Shown: one piece after another, positions 7,221 to 16,802 of the stretch
How positions within the stretch are numbered: the stretch's first letter is position 1
How the letters are laid out: each line of letters opens with the position of its first letter
DNA from: Clostridiales bacterium
GTDB lineage: Bacteria; Bacillota; Clostridia; Christensenellales; Pumilibacteraceae
Length of the DNA stretch: 46,451 bases
NCBI GenBank assembly: GCA_029066805.1
Contig: JAIEFT010000020.1
Span: 1-46,451, forward strand
Direction of reading: 5' to 3'
The notes under the pieces: model-generated
What the model saw: the letters and a program-made list of their open reading frames with translations, nothing else
The model's database searches: none
Told to the model about the DNA's origin: nothing
Made by a program: the position numbers and the translations under genes

Positions 7221-7904
7221 TTACAATTCTGCCGCACGGTATTCGGCGCGGGAGAGGGCGATATCCAAATTGCCGTTCCTTACGCGCAGTTCGTCGATGA
7301 ACGCTTTTTCCTTGAGCGGGTCTTTGAGCTTTAAGTTGTAAGTTATTCTGAACACGCTGCCGAGGTCGGCGCTTTTAACCTGCACAAGCTCATGCGAGGC
7401 AGTGTACTTGTCGAATATGTCGTCGAACACCGTCATATAGTCCAGATCCTCGGGGATCGTTATACGCAGAGTTTTTTCAATCCTGCTCGGCTTTTTCTCC
7501 CAAATCCTAAACACGGTGCACAGCAGAATACACAGTCCGAAGAACAGCGCGAATATCACGCCGTAAGCGAGGTAGCCCATTCCGAATGCGAGTCCGGCTA
7601 CCATTGCGACAAAGATTATGCAAATTTCCTTAGCCGTGCCTTGAGCCGAACGAAACCGCACCAGCGTGAACGCGCCGGCGACGGTTATGCCCGCGCCGAT
7701 ATTGCCGTTGATGAGTATGATGACTGTAGCGACGGCGGCGGGGAGCAGGGCAGTGGTGACGAAAAAGCTTTTGGACGAGTGCGACCTATAGTAGCACATA
7801 AATGTGAGAATAATGCCCGTGGCTACGGCAACGCCTAGGCACAAAAAGTATGTGCCTGCGTTCATTGTGCCGTTTGATAAAACGGTATCGAAAAACTTAT
7901 CCAA
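7221..7904 (-). CDS. DUF4956 membrane protein
   Basis: The 227-residue product has four to five membrane helices in residues about 15-135, including the family signature AGAFTLVRFRSAQGTAKEI. A soluble C-terminal domain (about 145-227) resembles a small ferredoxin-like fold. DUF4956 proteins commonly accompany VTC-domain proteins, as here. The start is TTG at 7904: GGAGGT (7918-7913) lies 8 nt upstream, and the start overlaps the last codons of the VTC gene, implying translational coupling. The exact role is unknown; a partner in polyphosphate synthesis or polymer export at the membrane is an inference from this pairing. Confidence 0.88.
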   Translation of the reverse strand: MDKFFDTVLSNGTMNAGTYFLCLGVAVATGIILTFMCYYRSHSSKSFFVTTALLPAAVATVIILINGNIGAGITVAGAFTLVRFRSAQGTAKEICIIFVAMVAGLAFGMGYLAYGVIFALFFGLCILLCTVFRIWEKKPSRIEKTLRITIPEDLDYMTVFDDIFDKYTASHELVQVKSADLGSVFRITYNLKLKDPLKEKAFIDELRVRNGNLDIALSRAEYRAAEL

Positions 7905-8616
7905 CTTGTTTGACCTCCGTTAATTGCTTGTTGCGCTCTATGGAATATGCGCTGCCGTACTTGGAAAAAGACGTTTTGCGTATGCCGTTAGCGCTTATAA
8001 GCCGACACAGCCACATCGGTATAGACGTACCTGCCTTGACTTCCATTAGGATTTTGCCGTCCGAACGCACGGGCGTGCCGTCCGTGCCGCCGGAAAGAGT
8101 GAGCCTATCCGTTCTGTACCTAATATTGGTGTCGAACGTGACGCGCAAGTCGCTTTCCGTGCCCTCGCCGAAGTATGCCGTGCGGTCGTACAACAGCAAA
8201 ACCCTTGGCGCGAGTGTTTTGTATAAGTCGACGGCGTAAGTAATTTCCTTGGCTATCTGTTCTTTTTGCGCTCGAACGTAATCGAATAATCCGCGCTCCG
8301 CGTCGGCGGCGGTGAGCTGTATTCGGCGTTTAAACACAACGCCGTCGTACTTCTTTTTGAGCTCGAGGAACACCTCGTCGTCGCCCTTGGCTTGGCCGTA
8401 ACTACGCAAGCGCAGCTTTTCCTTATATATAGGCTTTTCGAGCGACCTGCGAACGAGCAAAAAGTCGTCGGTATCGTAATACAAACTCTGAATGGTGGAC
8501 TTGCCGTGTTTGTCGGCGATCATGTGCTTGTCGAGCTCGGTCAGCACGGCAAAATACTGCTCGGCAGTGAGCAGATATTTATATTCGTACCGCTTAAACA
8601 CGCAAATGTTTGACAT
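7897..8616 (-). CDS. VTC domain-containing polyphosphate polymerase-like protein
   Basis: A 239-residue soluble protein of the VTC domain family, related to the catalytic domain of the yeast vacuolar polyphosphate polymerase (tunnel fold of the CYTH/TTM type). Conserved basic and acidic segments are visible: FKRYEYKYLL near the N-terminus, KEKLRLRSYG, VFLELKKKYDGVVFKRR, LLYDRTAY, and near the C-terminus LMEVKAG. In the family, ATP is the phosphate donor. No membrane segment; membrane attachment would come from the DUF4956 partner that overlaps its 3' end. The ribosome site is weak. A promoter lies at 8678-8650. Confidence 0.85.
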   Translation of the reverse strand: MSNICVFKRYEYKYLLTAEQYFAVLTELDKHMIADKHGKSTIQSLYYDTDDFLLVRRSLEKPIYKEKLRLRSYGQAKGDDEVFLELKKKYDGVVFKRRIQLTAADAERGLFDYVRAQKEQIAKEITYAVDLYKTLAPRVLLLYDRTAYFGEGTESDLRVTFDTNIRYRTDRLTLSGGTDGTPVRSDGKILMEVKAGTSIPMWLCRLISANGIRKTSFSKYGSAYSIERNKQLTEVKQVG

Positions 8617-8649
8617 TTTTTACCCGGCAGTGCATGAATTTGTATACTA

Positions 8650-8678
8650 AGTGTAACATAATTTTATGTTAAATGCAA
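8650..8678 (-). promoter_or_regulatory. Promoter of the VTC-DUF4956 operon
   Basis: TTGCAT (8678-8673), 17-bp spacer, TACACT (8655-8650) on the minus strand, about 34 bp upstream of the ATG. Confidence 0.6.
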
Positions 8679-8730
8679 GGGCATTTTTGGAAATTTTGCA
8701 GCGCGGATTGTAGACGGCGTGCACAATATT

Positions 8731-8748
8731 TTTAGCACTTGTGCTAAA
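8731..8748. promoter_or_regulatory. Palindromic operator upstream of glutamine synthetase
   Basis: TTTAGCAC-TT-GTGCTAAA is a perfect 18-bp palindrome ending 4 bp before the -35 box of the next gene. Position suggests an activator or repressor site. Its half-site is CIRCE-like but the 2-nt spacer is not, and it does not match GlnR. Confidence 0.65.
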
Positions 8749-8752
8749 TTAC

Positions 8753-8782
8753 TTGACATATTTCGCCGCGTAGGGATATAAT
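8753..8782 (+). promoter_or_regulatory. Promoter of glutamine synthetase III
   Basis: TTGACA (8753-8758), 18-bp spacer, TATAAT (8777-8782). Transcription would start near 8789. Confidence 0.85.
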
Positions 8783-8796
8783 TGTCTTAGATGAAC

Positions 8797-8824
8797 AAGG
8801 GCGTCATTATGATATGGCGTCCTT
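8797..8824 (+). promoter_or_regulatory. Leader hairpin of glutamine synthetase III mRNA
   Basis: An 11-bp stem including two G-U pairs (8797-8807 with 8814-8824) and 6-nt loop lies about 8 nt from the predicted 5' end, followed by ATCTTTT and then the AAGGAGG ribosome site. It could stabilise the mRNA or act as an attenuator. Confidence 0.5.
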
Positions 8825-8846
8825 ATCTTTTGAAGGAGGTTGCTTT

Positions 8847-10934
8847 ATGACAAAAGTCCCCGAACTATTCGGCTCTATGGTGTTCAACGAGCAGGTCATG
8901 CGCGAAAGGCTGCCCAATGACATATTCAAGGCGCTTAGAAACACCATCAAGACAGGCAAGCCCATATCATCGGACGTTGCAGACGTAGTGGCAAACGCTA
9001 TGAAAGACTGGGCTATCGAGAAAGGCGCAACCCATTACACGCACTGGTTTCAGCCCATGACGGGCGTAACCGCGGAAAAGCACGACAGCTTTATCCAGCC
9101 TGCGGAGGGTGGTGCGGTCATCATGAATTTTTCGGGCAAGCAGCTTATAAAAGGCGAACCCGACGCGTCGAGTTTTCCGTCGGGCGGACTGCGCTCGACG
9201 TTTGAGGCGCGCGGCTACACGGCATGGGATCCGACGAGCTACGCGTTCGTTAAGGGCAGCGTGCTGTATGTTCCGACGGCGTTTATAAGCTATTCGGGAC
9301 AGGTGCTCGACAAAAAGACTCCGTTGCTGCGGTCTATGGACGCGCTAAGCCGTGCTGCGATGCGCGTACTCAAGCTGTTCGGCAAAACGCCCGATAACGT
9401 AACTCCGTCTGTCGGTCCTGAACAGGAATACTTTTTGATCCCGCGCGAGCTGTACAAAAAGCGTCCCGACCTTATTATTACCGGTAGAACATTGTTCGGA
9501 GCAAAGCCGCCTAAGGGACAAGAGCTGGACGACCATTACTTCGGCAGTATCAAGACTCGTGTGCTCAGGTACATGGAGGACTTGGACGAAGAGCTGTGGA
9601 AGCTTGGAGTTTTGGCAAAGACCCGCCACAACGAGGTCGCGCCCGCACAGCACGAGCTCGCGCCCATATATTCGACGGTCAACATCGCCACGGATCACAA
9701 TCAGCTGACAATGGCGATTATGAAACAGGTCGCGGAAAAGCACGACCTTGTGTGCCTGCTTCACGAAAAGCCGTTCGCCGGCGTTAACGGGTCGGGCAAG
9801 CACAATAACTGGTCGATTTCCACCTCGGACGGCGAAAACCTTTTAGAGCCTGGCAAGGATTTAAAGAACAACCTGCAGTTCATGGTATTTTTGGCGGCGG
9901 TCATCAAAGCCGTGGACGAGCATCAGGACTTGCTGCGCCTTTCCGTCGCGTCGGCTGGTAACGATCACCGCTTGGGCGCTAATGAAGCTCCGCCCGCTAT
10001 AATATCCATGTTCCTCGGCGACGAGATAACCGACTTACTCGAAACGCTCGCGTCCGGCAAGGAATACAGCAATCGCGTAGGTAACAAGCTCAGCACGGGT
10101 GTGGAATCCGTTCCCGTCATTTACGAGGATACTACCGACCGTAACAGAACCTCTCCGTTCGCGTTCACGGGCAACAAGTTCGAGTTCCGTTCGCTCGGCA
10201 GTGCGCTCAACATAGCCTGTCCCAATATAATGATAAACGCCGCGGTCGCGGACGTGCTCAACACGTTTGCCGACGAGTTGGAAAAAGTAAAGGCGGCGGA
10301 CTTTAAAAAAGCGGCATTGGCGCTTATCAAACGCGAGTATATAGCGCACCGCAGAATAGTATTCAACGGCGATAACTATTCGAGCGCTTGGGTAGAGGAA
10401 GCGAAAAACCGCGGTCTACTTAATCTGAAGAGCACGCCCGAGGCGCTTGCCTACTACGACAGGGCGGAAAACGTCGAGCTGTTTGATAGGCTTAAGATCT
10501 ATACCGATAGGGAAGTCCACGCAAGAAAGGATATTTTGCTCGAAAATTACTGCAAGGTTATAAACATCGAAGCGGGCACAATGTCCGAGCTGGTGCTCAA
10601 ACAGATCCTGCCTGCTGCAATCGAGTTTTCTACCGTGCTTGCAGATAACATTGCAAAGCTCAATGCGCTCAAGGTGGACGCTGCCACGCAGACAAAGCTC
10701 CTTGCCGTCGTGTCCGAGCTCATACAAAAGGCTTATGCAGCGGCGCAAAAGCTGACCGACGCGCAAGCCGTGGTTAAGAACGCGGAAGGACTTCAAGCCG
10801 AAGCCGACTTAAGCTACGCTAAAGTAGTTTCCGCCATGAACGAACTGCGCGAGTACTGCGACAAGCTGGAAACCGTCATGCCCAAAGCGCTGTGGCCTTT
10901 CCCGTCTTACTCCGATATGCTCTTATATGTGTAA
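8847..10934 (+). CDS. glnN: Glutamine synthetase type III
   Basis: Makes glutamine from glutamate, ammonia and ATP in the cytoplasm. The 695-residue length is that of type III enzymes, far longer than types I and II (about 350-470). Recognisable segments are the N-terminal FGSMVFNE, the [11 protein letters not shown] motif, QEYFLIPRE, the catalytic-core [14 protein letters not shown], and the nucleotide-binding [10 protein letters not shown]. The start at 8847 is set by GAAGGAGG six bases upstream; an ATG at 8814 in frame lies inside the leader hairpin. The gene stands alone between its own promoter and terminator. Regulation is suggested by an 18-bp palindrome just upstream of the -35 box. 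Confidence 0.95.
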   Translation: MTKVPELFGSMVFNEQVMRERLPNDIFKALRNTIKTGKPISSDVADVVANAMKDWAIEKGATHYTHWFQPMTGVTAEKHDSFIQPAEGGAVIMNFSGKQLIKGEPDASSFPSGGLRSTFEARGYTAWDPTSYAFVKGSVLYVPTAFISYSGQVLDKKTPLLRSMDALSRAAMRVLKLFGKTPDNVTPSVGPEQEYFLIPRELYKKRPDLIITGRTLFGAKPPKGQELDDHYFGSIKTRVLRYMEDLDEELWKLGVLAKTRHNEVAPAQHELAPIYSTVNIATDHNQLTMAIMKQVAEKHDLVCLLHEKPFAGVNGSGKHNNWSISTSDGENLLEPGKDLKNNLQFMVFLAAVIKAVDEHQDLLRLSVASAGNDHRLGANEAPPAIISMFLGDEITDLLETLASGKEYSNRVGNKLSTGVESVPVIYEDTTDRNRTSPFAFTGNKFEFRSLGSALNIACPNIMINAAVADVLNTFADELEKVKAADFKKAALALIKREYIAHRRIVFNGDNYSSAWVEEAKNRGLLNLKSTPEALAYYDRAENVELFDRLKIYTDREVHARKDILLENYCKVINIEAGTMSELVLKQILPAAIEFSTVLADNIAKLNALKVDAATQTKLLAVVSELIQKAYAAAQKLTDAQAVVKNAEGLQAEADLSYAKVVSAMNELREYCDKLETVMPKALWPFPSYSDMLLYV

Positions 10935-10945
10935 TAAAAAATATG

Positions 10946-10974
10946 CAAGGCCGCTTGATGAGCGGCTTTTTGCA
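10946..10974 (+). terminator. Intrinsic terminator of glutamine synthetase gene
   Basis: GCCGCT-TGATG-AGCGGC stem (10950-10955 with 10961-10966), extended by A-T and G-U pairs, followed by a T run. Confidence 0.85.
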
Positions 10975-11022
10975 TGCCGCCAAAAAACTTCATTTGTGTA
11001 TCAAAATTTTTCATAAAAGTAC

Positions 11023-11052
11023 TTGACACTGTCGTACATATTATGTTAAACT
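11023..11052 (+). promoter_or_regulatory. Promoter of the large surface protein gene
   Basis: TTGACA (11023-11028), 18-bp spacer, TAAACT (11047-11052). Confidence 0.65.
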
Positions 11053-11098
11053 ACATTAGTTACAAAATTATTATTTTCATAGAAGGAGTGTGCAGAAA

Positions 11099-14000
11099 AT
11101 GATAAGAAGATTGACAAAATCCGCACTTGCGGCGGCGCTTGTAACGCTTTGCCTTCTGTTTGCGGCAGTCTTGATTTTTGCGTTTGTTCCCACAACGCGT
11201 AAGGTTTATGCGGAAAACGAACCGAGTGTTTGGGACGGCGACTTGGAGAAGGCGGGTTGGGGCGATGCGAGCAAAGCCGTAAAGCCTGATGAGTATGTGC
11301 TCGATCCCTCCGACAAAACGCTCGAAATCGGCTCGGCTGCGGCGTTTGCATACTTCGCGCATGCAGTATATGAGGACACAGCAAACCATGCTCTCGACGG
11401 ATACACCGTTAAGCTCACGGTAGATATCGATTTGGATAACAATACTTGGATACCTATCGGAAGCACAATGCGTTCCGGCACTCCGACAAGACGCTTTGTT
11501 GGCACATTCGACGGAAATGGACATACTATATCCAATTTCAGTTCGGCCGGATATTACTCCAACATTAAAAACAGCGCCGCTGACGGTTACTATGTTGACG
11601 TCAAAGGCGACAATACTGTAAAAGTTCCTTTCCAAAACAGCAACGGCGAGTATGCTTTCGGTCTTTTCGGGGTTACTGCAAATGTGACGGTAAAAAACCT
11701 TACATTGTCTAATGTTAGGATCGGTTTGGAAGATAAAGTTGTTAACAATACTAAGCTTATTGCCGACAACGTGGGCGCGCTTATCGGCTACAACGTAGGC
11801 AAGCTCGATGTGGAGAATTGTACTGTAGACGGCAGTGTAACTGTTAAAACGGCAGCCAACCCCGCCGTAGGCGGAATTGTCGGCAGAGCGTACGGCACTA
11901 CTATTAACGGTCTTGTCGGCAGCGAGGATAGCACAAAATACCAAGATATCACGCTTAAGAATTGCGTCAATAATGCAGATGTGGAAAATAAAGTTCTATT
12001 CCCTACGACAGAGGATAAAGGCTTCGGCAAGGTCAGCGGAATAATCGGATTTACGACTAATCTCAAAACCTGCACTATAGAAAACTGCGTTAACAACGGC
12101 GCTATCAGCGGCGGGCAATTTGCTGCGGGAATTTCCGCATATTTTTCGGACAACACCGGAAATGATAATGTTGACAGTAACCCGACGGCGCAAAATTGGA
12201 CGTACCGAATTGTAAATTGCGTTAACAACGGCGCTGTCACTGCGTCGGCTATCGACGTAGACAGCATACAAAACGACGGATCGTTATACAAAAACGGAAA
12301 GACTTATGCGGCGGGTATAACCGCGCATATGGGCGCAAGTCAGGCAAACTGCAAAAGTATATTGAGCTCCGACGCCAATTTCGAGAAGCTCCCTTTGGTA
12401 AGCTTCTATATAGAAAATTGCCTTAACAACGGCGATATAACCGTATACAACAACAAATCGTATAACAACGCTTATATTGGCAGTAATGATCAAAAAAATG
12501 CCGACGGCTGGAACGTAGCCGGCGGCATTGTCGGCGAGCTGTATCCCAGCGAAACCGGCGTAAACAAAATTACAAACAACTATAACTACGGCGAAATTAA
12601 AAGCGAGGAAGTCCCCGGCGCTGTCAGTGACGATAGATATACCCCGCGCATGGGCGGATATATCGGTTGGCTGTATTTTTACACAGCTGCAAATCCCGGT
12701 GGGAGCGCGGCAGAGAGGACTATTGATCTTACTTTGACGGGCGGCAGCTGCGGCAATGTCAGCGGTCAAGGAGATAGAGTTAACAGTCTTATAGGCGACA
12801 CAAAGACATATCCCGATAAGCCTTGCAATATCACGCTTATTGACGCGAACGACAGCAGCAAGAACGTCACTCGCGGGACGCAAGCTACGGGCGAGCCGAC
12901 TGTTTCTATCGGTGCGGAAGTAGAAGAAATTGCAATTGGCGAATACTTCGGTCAAACAGGGCTTACCGAAGTCAACTTTGCCGAGGACGGCAAGCTTACC
13001 AAGATCGGCGACTGGGCGTTTGCCGGCACGGGCTTATATCAGGTTTACTTGCCCGAGAGCGTAGTCGAAATCGGCGCTGCGGCATTTGATGACGGCGTTA
13101 TCGTCATTGCTAAGAGCAGAGCGCATTACGACGCGCTTATGACAAGCGACAAAGTAAGCGACGACATTAAGGAGCTGCTTACCTATGCCGTAACCGTCAA
13201 ATACAATTACTTCTCGGAGGAGCTCGGTTCGGTAGTCAGGCTGTTCGGCAAGGACTACAAGCTTATGCTCAACGATGAAGGCAAGTGGACAATGTTTGAT
13301 AGCGTCGGGCTGGGACCCAACGGAAACGACGCCGCTCATTGGTATGTCGGCAGTGGTAATACCGCGCTTACGGTAGCCGCTGTAACCGAATTACTTAAGT
13401 CCGACGACCTCGGCGACAAACTAAATCTCTATACATATGTTTCCGACAAAAAGGTGTTTTTGGTACGTGAAAATATTGTTTACGACGGAAGCTCATACGG
13501 TATGAACGAGCTCAACTCGTTGCTTCAGGCTACGGGCGACGTTATACTTCCTACTATGAGTCCTACCATAACCAAGTATGTAGACGTCGACGGCAACGTG
13601 GCGGGGAACATGCCCACTTCCATATGCAACGCCGGTACGTATACGGTTACTTTGAAGGACGATGGAGAAGAATATACTCTGGTATTTAATGTTGCGCGCG
13701 CCACAGTCAACCTCGGTAGCTACAGCAATCTTGCTTGGAGACTTACCGAGATAGGCAGCGAGGCGACAAATATAGAGCTGCTCAACGGCAACGGTATGAT
13801 GCTTTATATATACACAGCCAAAGACGGCAGCGCTTATCCGACCACGACTATACTTACAGACGCGCAAATAACAGAGCTTGATTTGAAAAGCAGCGCATAC
13901 ACGACCAAAACCGTTTTGTATTCCGCAGTACGCAACCGAGGGCAAAATGTTACAATCAAGGTAGCTCCCAACGAGACGAGATACACCGTAGGACCACTCT

Positions 14001-16402
14001 ACGGCAATAATGTTTTCAGCAGCGTCGGCGTGTACACCGCTACTGTTAGACTTAAGGCAACTAATAACTACAGGTTTACCGCAACCGGACTCAGCGCTCA
14101 GCGCGGAATGACGGTGGACATAGATCCCGATAGTGACGGCAAAATCGCTGATGTCTCCAAAACCTGGTACATCGTGGATATGGGTAACTGGCTCGTATCT
14201 GCAAACGGCGGCGATTACGTCATAAGCGACCGTGTGTACGGCGCAAACACTGCCGTGGCTGCGCCCAGACTTCGGTACGGCGATAGCTCCGCGATCAATA
14301 TGCAACTTAGACATAACGGATCGCCGATCGGGGACAGCTTTGGAGTAACGGAATTCGGTAAGTACATAAACAGCGTTATGCCTGCCGGCAACTACGAGCT
14401 TGTTGTAACTGTAGACGGCTTTAATAGCACGGAGATTGACAGCGAGGCAACGACCGATCCTGAAGATCCTGTAATGGTTACGGTTTACCGCAGCGGATTT
14501 ACCGAGTCCATTGTATTCAATGTCGGCAAAGCTCAGCTCCCGTCGCTTGAAAATGTACACAAAGCGCTCAAAGGCAAAAAGTTTGATCATACTTGGAAGG
14601 AAGGCGCTTCGTACTTGTACGACACAGAGGCTGCAAAGGCCGTAAACGCGTATCTCGCCACTCCTTCGCTCAGCAGAGAGAATACGATCTGGGCGGACTA
14701 CAGCAATCTTTACGGCAGCTTTGCAATCACGTTCAATCTTGCAAGCATGCAGAACGACGCGTATTTTGGTGCTAACGACAACAGCGTTGACATTACTAAT
14801 CCCGGTTTGTACACAGTTTACTACCGTATTTCCGCACCTAACTATTATAGTTCTATCGAAAACCTTACGGGCAACGATATAAGACAAAATTACAACTTTG
14901 AAGTGTGTGTCGTAAGAGAAATCGAAGTACCCGAAGTCAGCCATGTCACATATACGGGTTCGTATGTGTATCCCACGATTACGCCCGCTGCAAGCGGTGA
15001 CGAAGCGTTCTACGACATTTTGTGGGCTGAGGAAGGCTATTTAAACGGCGGGTTGTGCACCTTAACGTTTGTGCTGCGCAACAGTGATTATTATTGCTGG
15101 AAAGACGAGGAACTCGGTCAAAGCACTGTTCAAGTTACGTTTAATGTAGCCATGGCAAACAATACGTGGTTGCGTACGCCCAACATAGTAGGCTGGCTGT
15201 ACGAGGAGTTTAATACGAATGTAAACCGCATCCGCGCTGTGCCTAAGTTCCTCGACGTAGGTCAAACCGTTAAGTATACTGTTTTAAACAGCGACGGTAA
15301 CGCAATTGATGGACTCTCCGCGTTCACTGTAAACGAGGACGGAACAATTTCGGACAAAGCCCTTATAGCCGCGCTCAACGGCTTAAGCGTAGGCTCTTAC
15401 AAGCTCGTAGTTACCGTAGACGCTACAAGAAACTACAATGTTCTTAAGTCGGACATTGATTTCAAAGTCGGCAAGGCAATGAACTCCTGGGCGGACGGCG
15501 ACGACGATTTGGTTCTGCCCGGCTGGATAGTCGGCAAGTACGACGCGACGGAAAACGCAATTGTAGTTAACCCCGCGCACGGTGTAGCCAACATCATCAT
15601 AACAGATATTGACGGCAACGAATACTACAACTCGGTAACGGGCTTGAACAAGCTTAACGACTGCGAAGTAGGCAAGTACCTGCTCAAAGCATGGGTAGAC
15701 GAGACCGACGACTTCGCCGCGCTTGCCGAGCGCTCATTCACTATCGAGGTGTTTGAAAAAGCCGGCATGCCTTGGTGGGGCACACTTCTCATTACGCTTG
15801 GCGCACTGCTAATCGCCGCGCTTATAATCTTCATCCTTTGGAAGAAAGGCGTGTTCCAGATCCTTACCGGCAAGATTGTGCTTGCAATCCGCACAAAGGC
15901 GAGCGTAGACGCGACCATCGCGGCAGTACGTGCCAGCAAGAAGGCGGAGGAATCCAAGAAGTCTGTAGAAGCTGCTAAGCGCAGAGAAGCGCTTGAAGAG
16001 CGCAAAGCCAAGGCTGCGGAAGAGCGTGCACTGCCCGCCGAACAGAGAGCCGCCGCGCTTGAAGAAAAGGCGAAAAAGGCTGTCGAGCGCGCCGACAAGA
16101 TGAGAGCGAGAGCGGAAGCAATGCAGCTCCGTGCAGAGAGGTTAAAGGAAAAGGCTGCCGAAGCCCCCGCGGCAGAAGAGCCTAAGGCGGAAACTGCGTC
16201 GAACGAAACTCCTAAGGCGGAAGCTGCGGCGACCGAAGCGGTAGCTGTAGAAGAGCCTAAGGTGGAAACGGCGGCAACCGAAACTCCCGCTACGGAAGAG
16301 CCTGCGGCGGAAGCGGCGGCGACCGAAGAGCCTGCTATAACCGAGGAGTCTGCTCCCAAGACCACTAAAACACCGGCGAAGAAAAAGCCGAGCAACAAAT
16401 AA
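11099..16402 (+). CDS. Giant membrane-anchored surface protein with GLUG and Ig-like repeats and cytoplasmic tail
   Basis: The 1767-residue product has a signal peptide (about residues 1-37, cleavage after VYA). Residues about 60-570 carry repeats of the GLUG/beta-helix kind (recurring NCVNNG... and GGIVG). A short BspA-like leucine-rich block sits near 605-680, and Ig/YDG-like repeats run from about 690 to 1550. One membrane helix (about 1558-1582, GTLLITLGALLIAALIIFIL) follows, not an LPXTG motif. The last ~185 residues would be cytoplasmic: first a Lys/Glu/Ala-rich coiled coil, then A/E/T/P-rich low-complexity repeats (EEPK, AAATE), and a basic end (KKKPSNK). The start is chosen because AAGGAG lies 10 nt upstream of ATG 11099. 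Probably an adhesin or envelope-linking protein; function unproven. Confidence 0.8.
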   Translation: MIRRLTKSALAAALVTLCLLFAAVLIFAFVPTTRKVYAENEPSVWDGDLEKAGWGDASKAVKPDEYVLDPSDKTLEIGSAAAFAYFAHAVYEDTANHALDGYTVKLTVDIDLDNNTWIPIGSTMRSGTPTRRFVGTFDGNGHTISNFSSAGYYSNIKNSAADGYYVDVKGDNTVKVPFQNSNGEYAFGLFGVTANVTVKNLTLSNVRIGLEDKVVNNTKLIADNVGALIGYNVGKLDVENCTVDGSVTVKTAANPAVGGIVGRAYGTTINGLVGSEDSTKYQDITLKNCVNNADVENKVLFPTTEDKGFGKVSGIIGFTTNLKTCTIENCVNNGAISGGQFAAGISAYFSDNTGNDNVDSNPTAQNWTYRIVNCVNNGAVTASAIDVDSIQNDGSLYKNGKTYAAGITAHMGASQANCKSILSSDANFEKLPLVSFYIENCLNNGDITVYNNKSYNNAYIGSNDQKNADGWNVAGGIVGELYPSETGVNKITNNYNYGEIKSEEVPGAVSDDRYTPRMGGYIGWLYFYTAANPGGSAAERTIDLTLTGGSCGNVSGQGDRVNSLIGDTKTYPDKPCNITLIDANDSSKNVTRGTQATGEPTVSIGAEVEEIAIGEYFGQTGLTEVNFAEDGKLTKIGDWAFAGTGLYQVYLPESVVEIGAAAFDDGVIVIAKSRAHYDALMTSDKVSDDIKELLTYAVTVKYNYFSEELGSVVRLFGKDYKLMLNDEGKWTMFDSVGLGPNGNDAAHWYVGSGNTALTVAAVTELLKSDDLGDKLNLYTYVSDKKVFLVRENIVYDGSSYGMNELNSLLQATGDVILPTMSPTITKYVDVDGNVAGNMPTSICNAGTYTVTLKDDGEEYTLVFNVARATVNLGSYSNLAWRLTEIGSEATNIELLNGNGMMLYIYTAKDGSAYPTTTILTDAQITELDLKSSAYTTKTVLYSAVRNRGQNVTIKVAPNETRYTVGPLYGNNVFSSVGVYTATVRLKATNNYRFTATGLSAQRGMTVDIDPDSDGKIADVSKTWYIVDMGNWLVSANGGDYVISDRVYGANTAVAAPRLRYGDSSAINMQLRHNGSPIGDSFGVTEFGKYINSVMPAGNYELVVTVDGFNSTEIDSEATTDPEDPVMVTVYRSGFTESIVFNVGKAQLPSLENVHKALKGKKFDHTWKEGASYLYDTEAAKAVNAYLATPSLSRENTIWADYSNLYGSFAITFNLASMQNDAYFGANDNSVDITNPGLYTVYYRISAPNYYSSIENLTGNDIRQNYNFEVCVVREIEVPEVSHVTYTGSYVYPTITPAASGDEAFYDILWAEEGYLNGGLCTLTFVLRNSDYYCWKDEELGQSTVQVTFNVAMANNTWLRTPNIVGWLYEEFNTNVNRIRAVPKFLDVGQTVKYTVLNSDGNAIDGLSAFTVNEDGTISDKALIAALNGLSVGSYKLVVTVDATRNYNVLKSDIDFKVGKAMNSWADGDDDLVLPGWIVGKYDATENAIVVNPAHGVANIIITDIDGNEYYNSVTGLNKLNDCEVGKYLLKAWVDETDDFAALAERSFTIEVFEKAGMPWWGTLLITLGALLIAALIIFILWKKGVFQILTGKIVLAIRTKASVDATIAAVRASKKAEESKKSVEAAKRREALEERKAKAAEERALPAEQRAAALEEKAKKAVERADKMRARAEAMQLRAERLKEKAAEAPAAEEPKAETASNETPKAEAAATEAVAVEEPKVETAATETPATEEPAAEAAATEEPAITEESAPKTTKTPAKKKPSNK

Positions 16403-16431
16403 TAAATAAATAAAAACAAGGAGAAACAACC

Positions 16432-16659
16432 ATGTCAGAAAAGAAGAATTTGGCAAAAGAGATCCGCGTGGTCGAGGAAGAGATTAAACTTCTGGAGATT
16501 AAAAGATCGCGTTCCCAGGCCTCGCTTATCGAGGCGCTAATCAGCCGTCAAGATCCCCCGGAAGATGAAATGCGGTTCTTCCGCACCTACACCGCGGAAA
16601 TCGAAGTAAAGCGTGAACAGTTGATCAAGCTCACCCAGCAGCTCGAAAAATTGCTGTAA
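16432..16659 (+). CDS. Small coiled-coil protein, co-transcribed with the surface protein
   Basis: A 75-residue soluble protein, almost entirely helical with heptad-like Leu/Ile spacing (EEIKLLEIK and IKLTQQLEKLL) and a short break around DPPEDE. No family recognised. It begins 29 bp after the surface-protein stop with its own AAGGAG site, before a shared terminator, so both are one operon. An attractive inference is that it binds the coiled-coil cytoplasmic tail of the surface protein. Confidence 0.75.
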   Translation: MSEKKNLAKEIRVVEEEIKLLEIKRSRSQASLIEALISRQDPPEDEMRFFRTYTAEIEVKREQLIKLTQQLEKLL

Positions 16660-16670
16660 GGCAGTCAACA

Positions 16671-16701
16671 AAAAAACCGCTCGTATGAGCGGTTTTTTGT
16701 T
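16671..16701 (+). terminator. Intrinsic terminator of the surface-protein operon
   Basis: Perfect 12-bp stem (16671-16682 with 16687-16698), GTAT loop and T6. Confidence 0.92.
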
Positions 16702-16802
16702 GCGGAATTTAGAAATAAATGTTCGGATTGCAAGCGGGATCATGCTTTGTCACTTCATAGATGCATAGCGCGGTTTAGAGCCACAACCGCTTGCTATTTA
16801 GT

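Noticed and set aside
8731-8748. CIRCE heat-shock operator upstream of glutamine synthetase
   Set aside because: CIRCE has TTAGCACTC and GAGTGCTAA separated by 9 nt; here the arms are shorter and the spacer is 2 nt.
13493-14944. Long open frame (483 codons) on the minus strand inside the surface protein gene
   Set aside because: Shadow of a real gene in codon-biased DNA; no ribosome site, no recognisable domain, and the plus-strand product is coherent.
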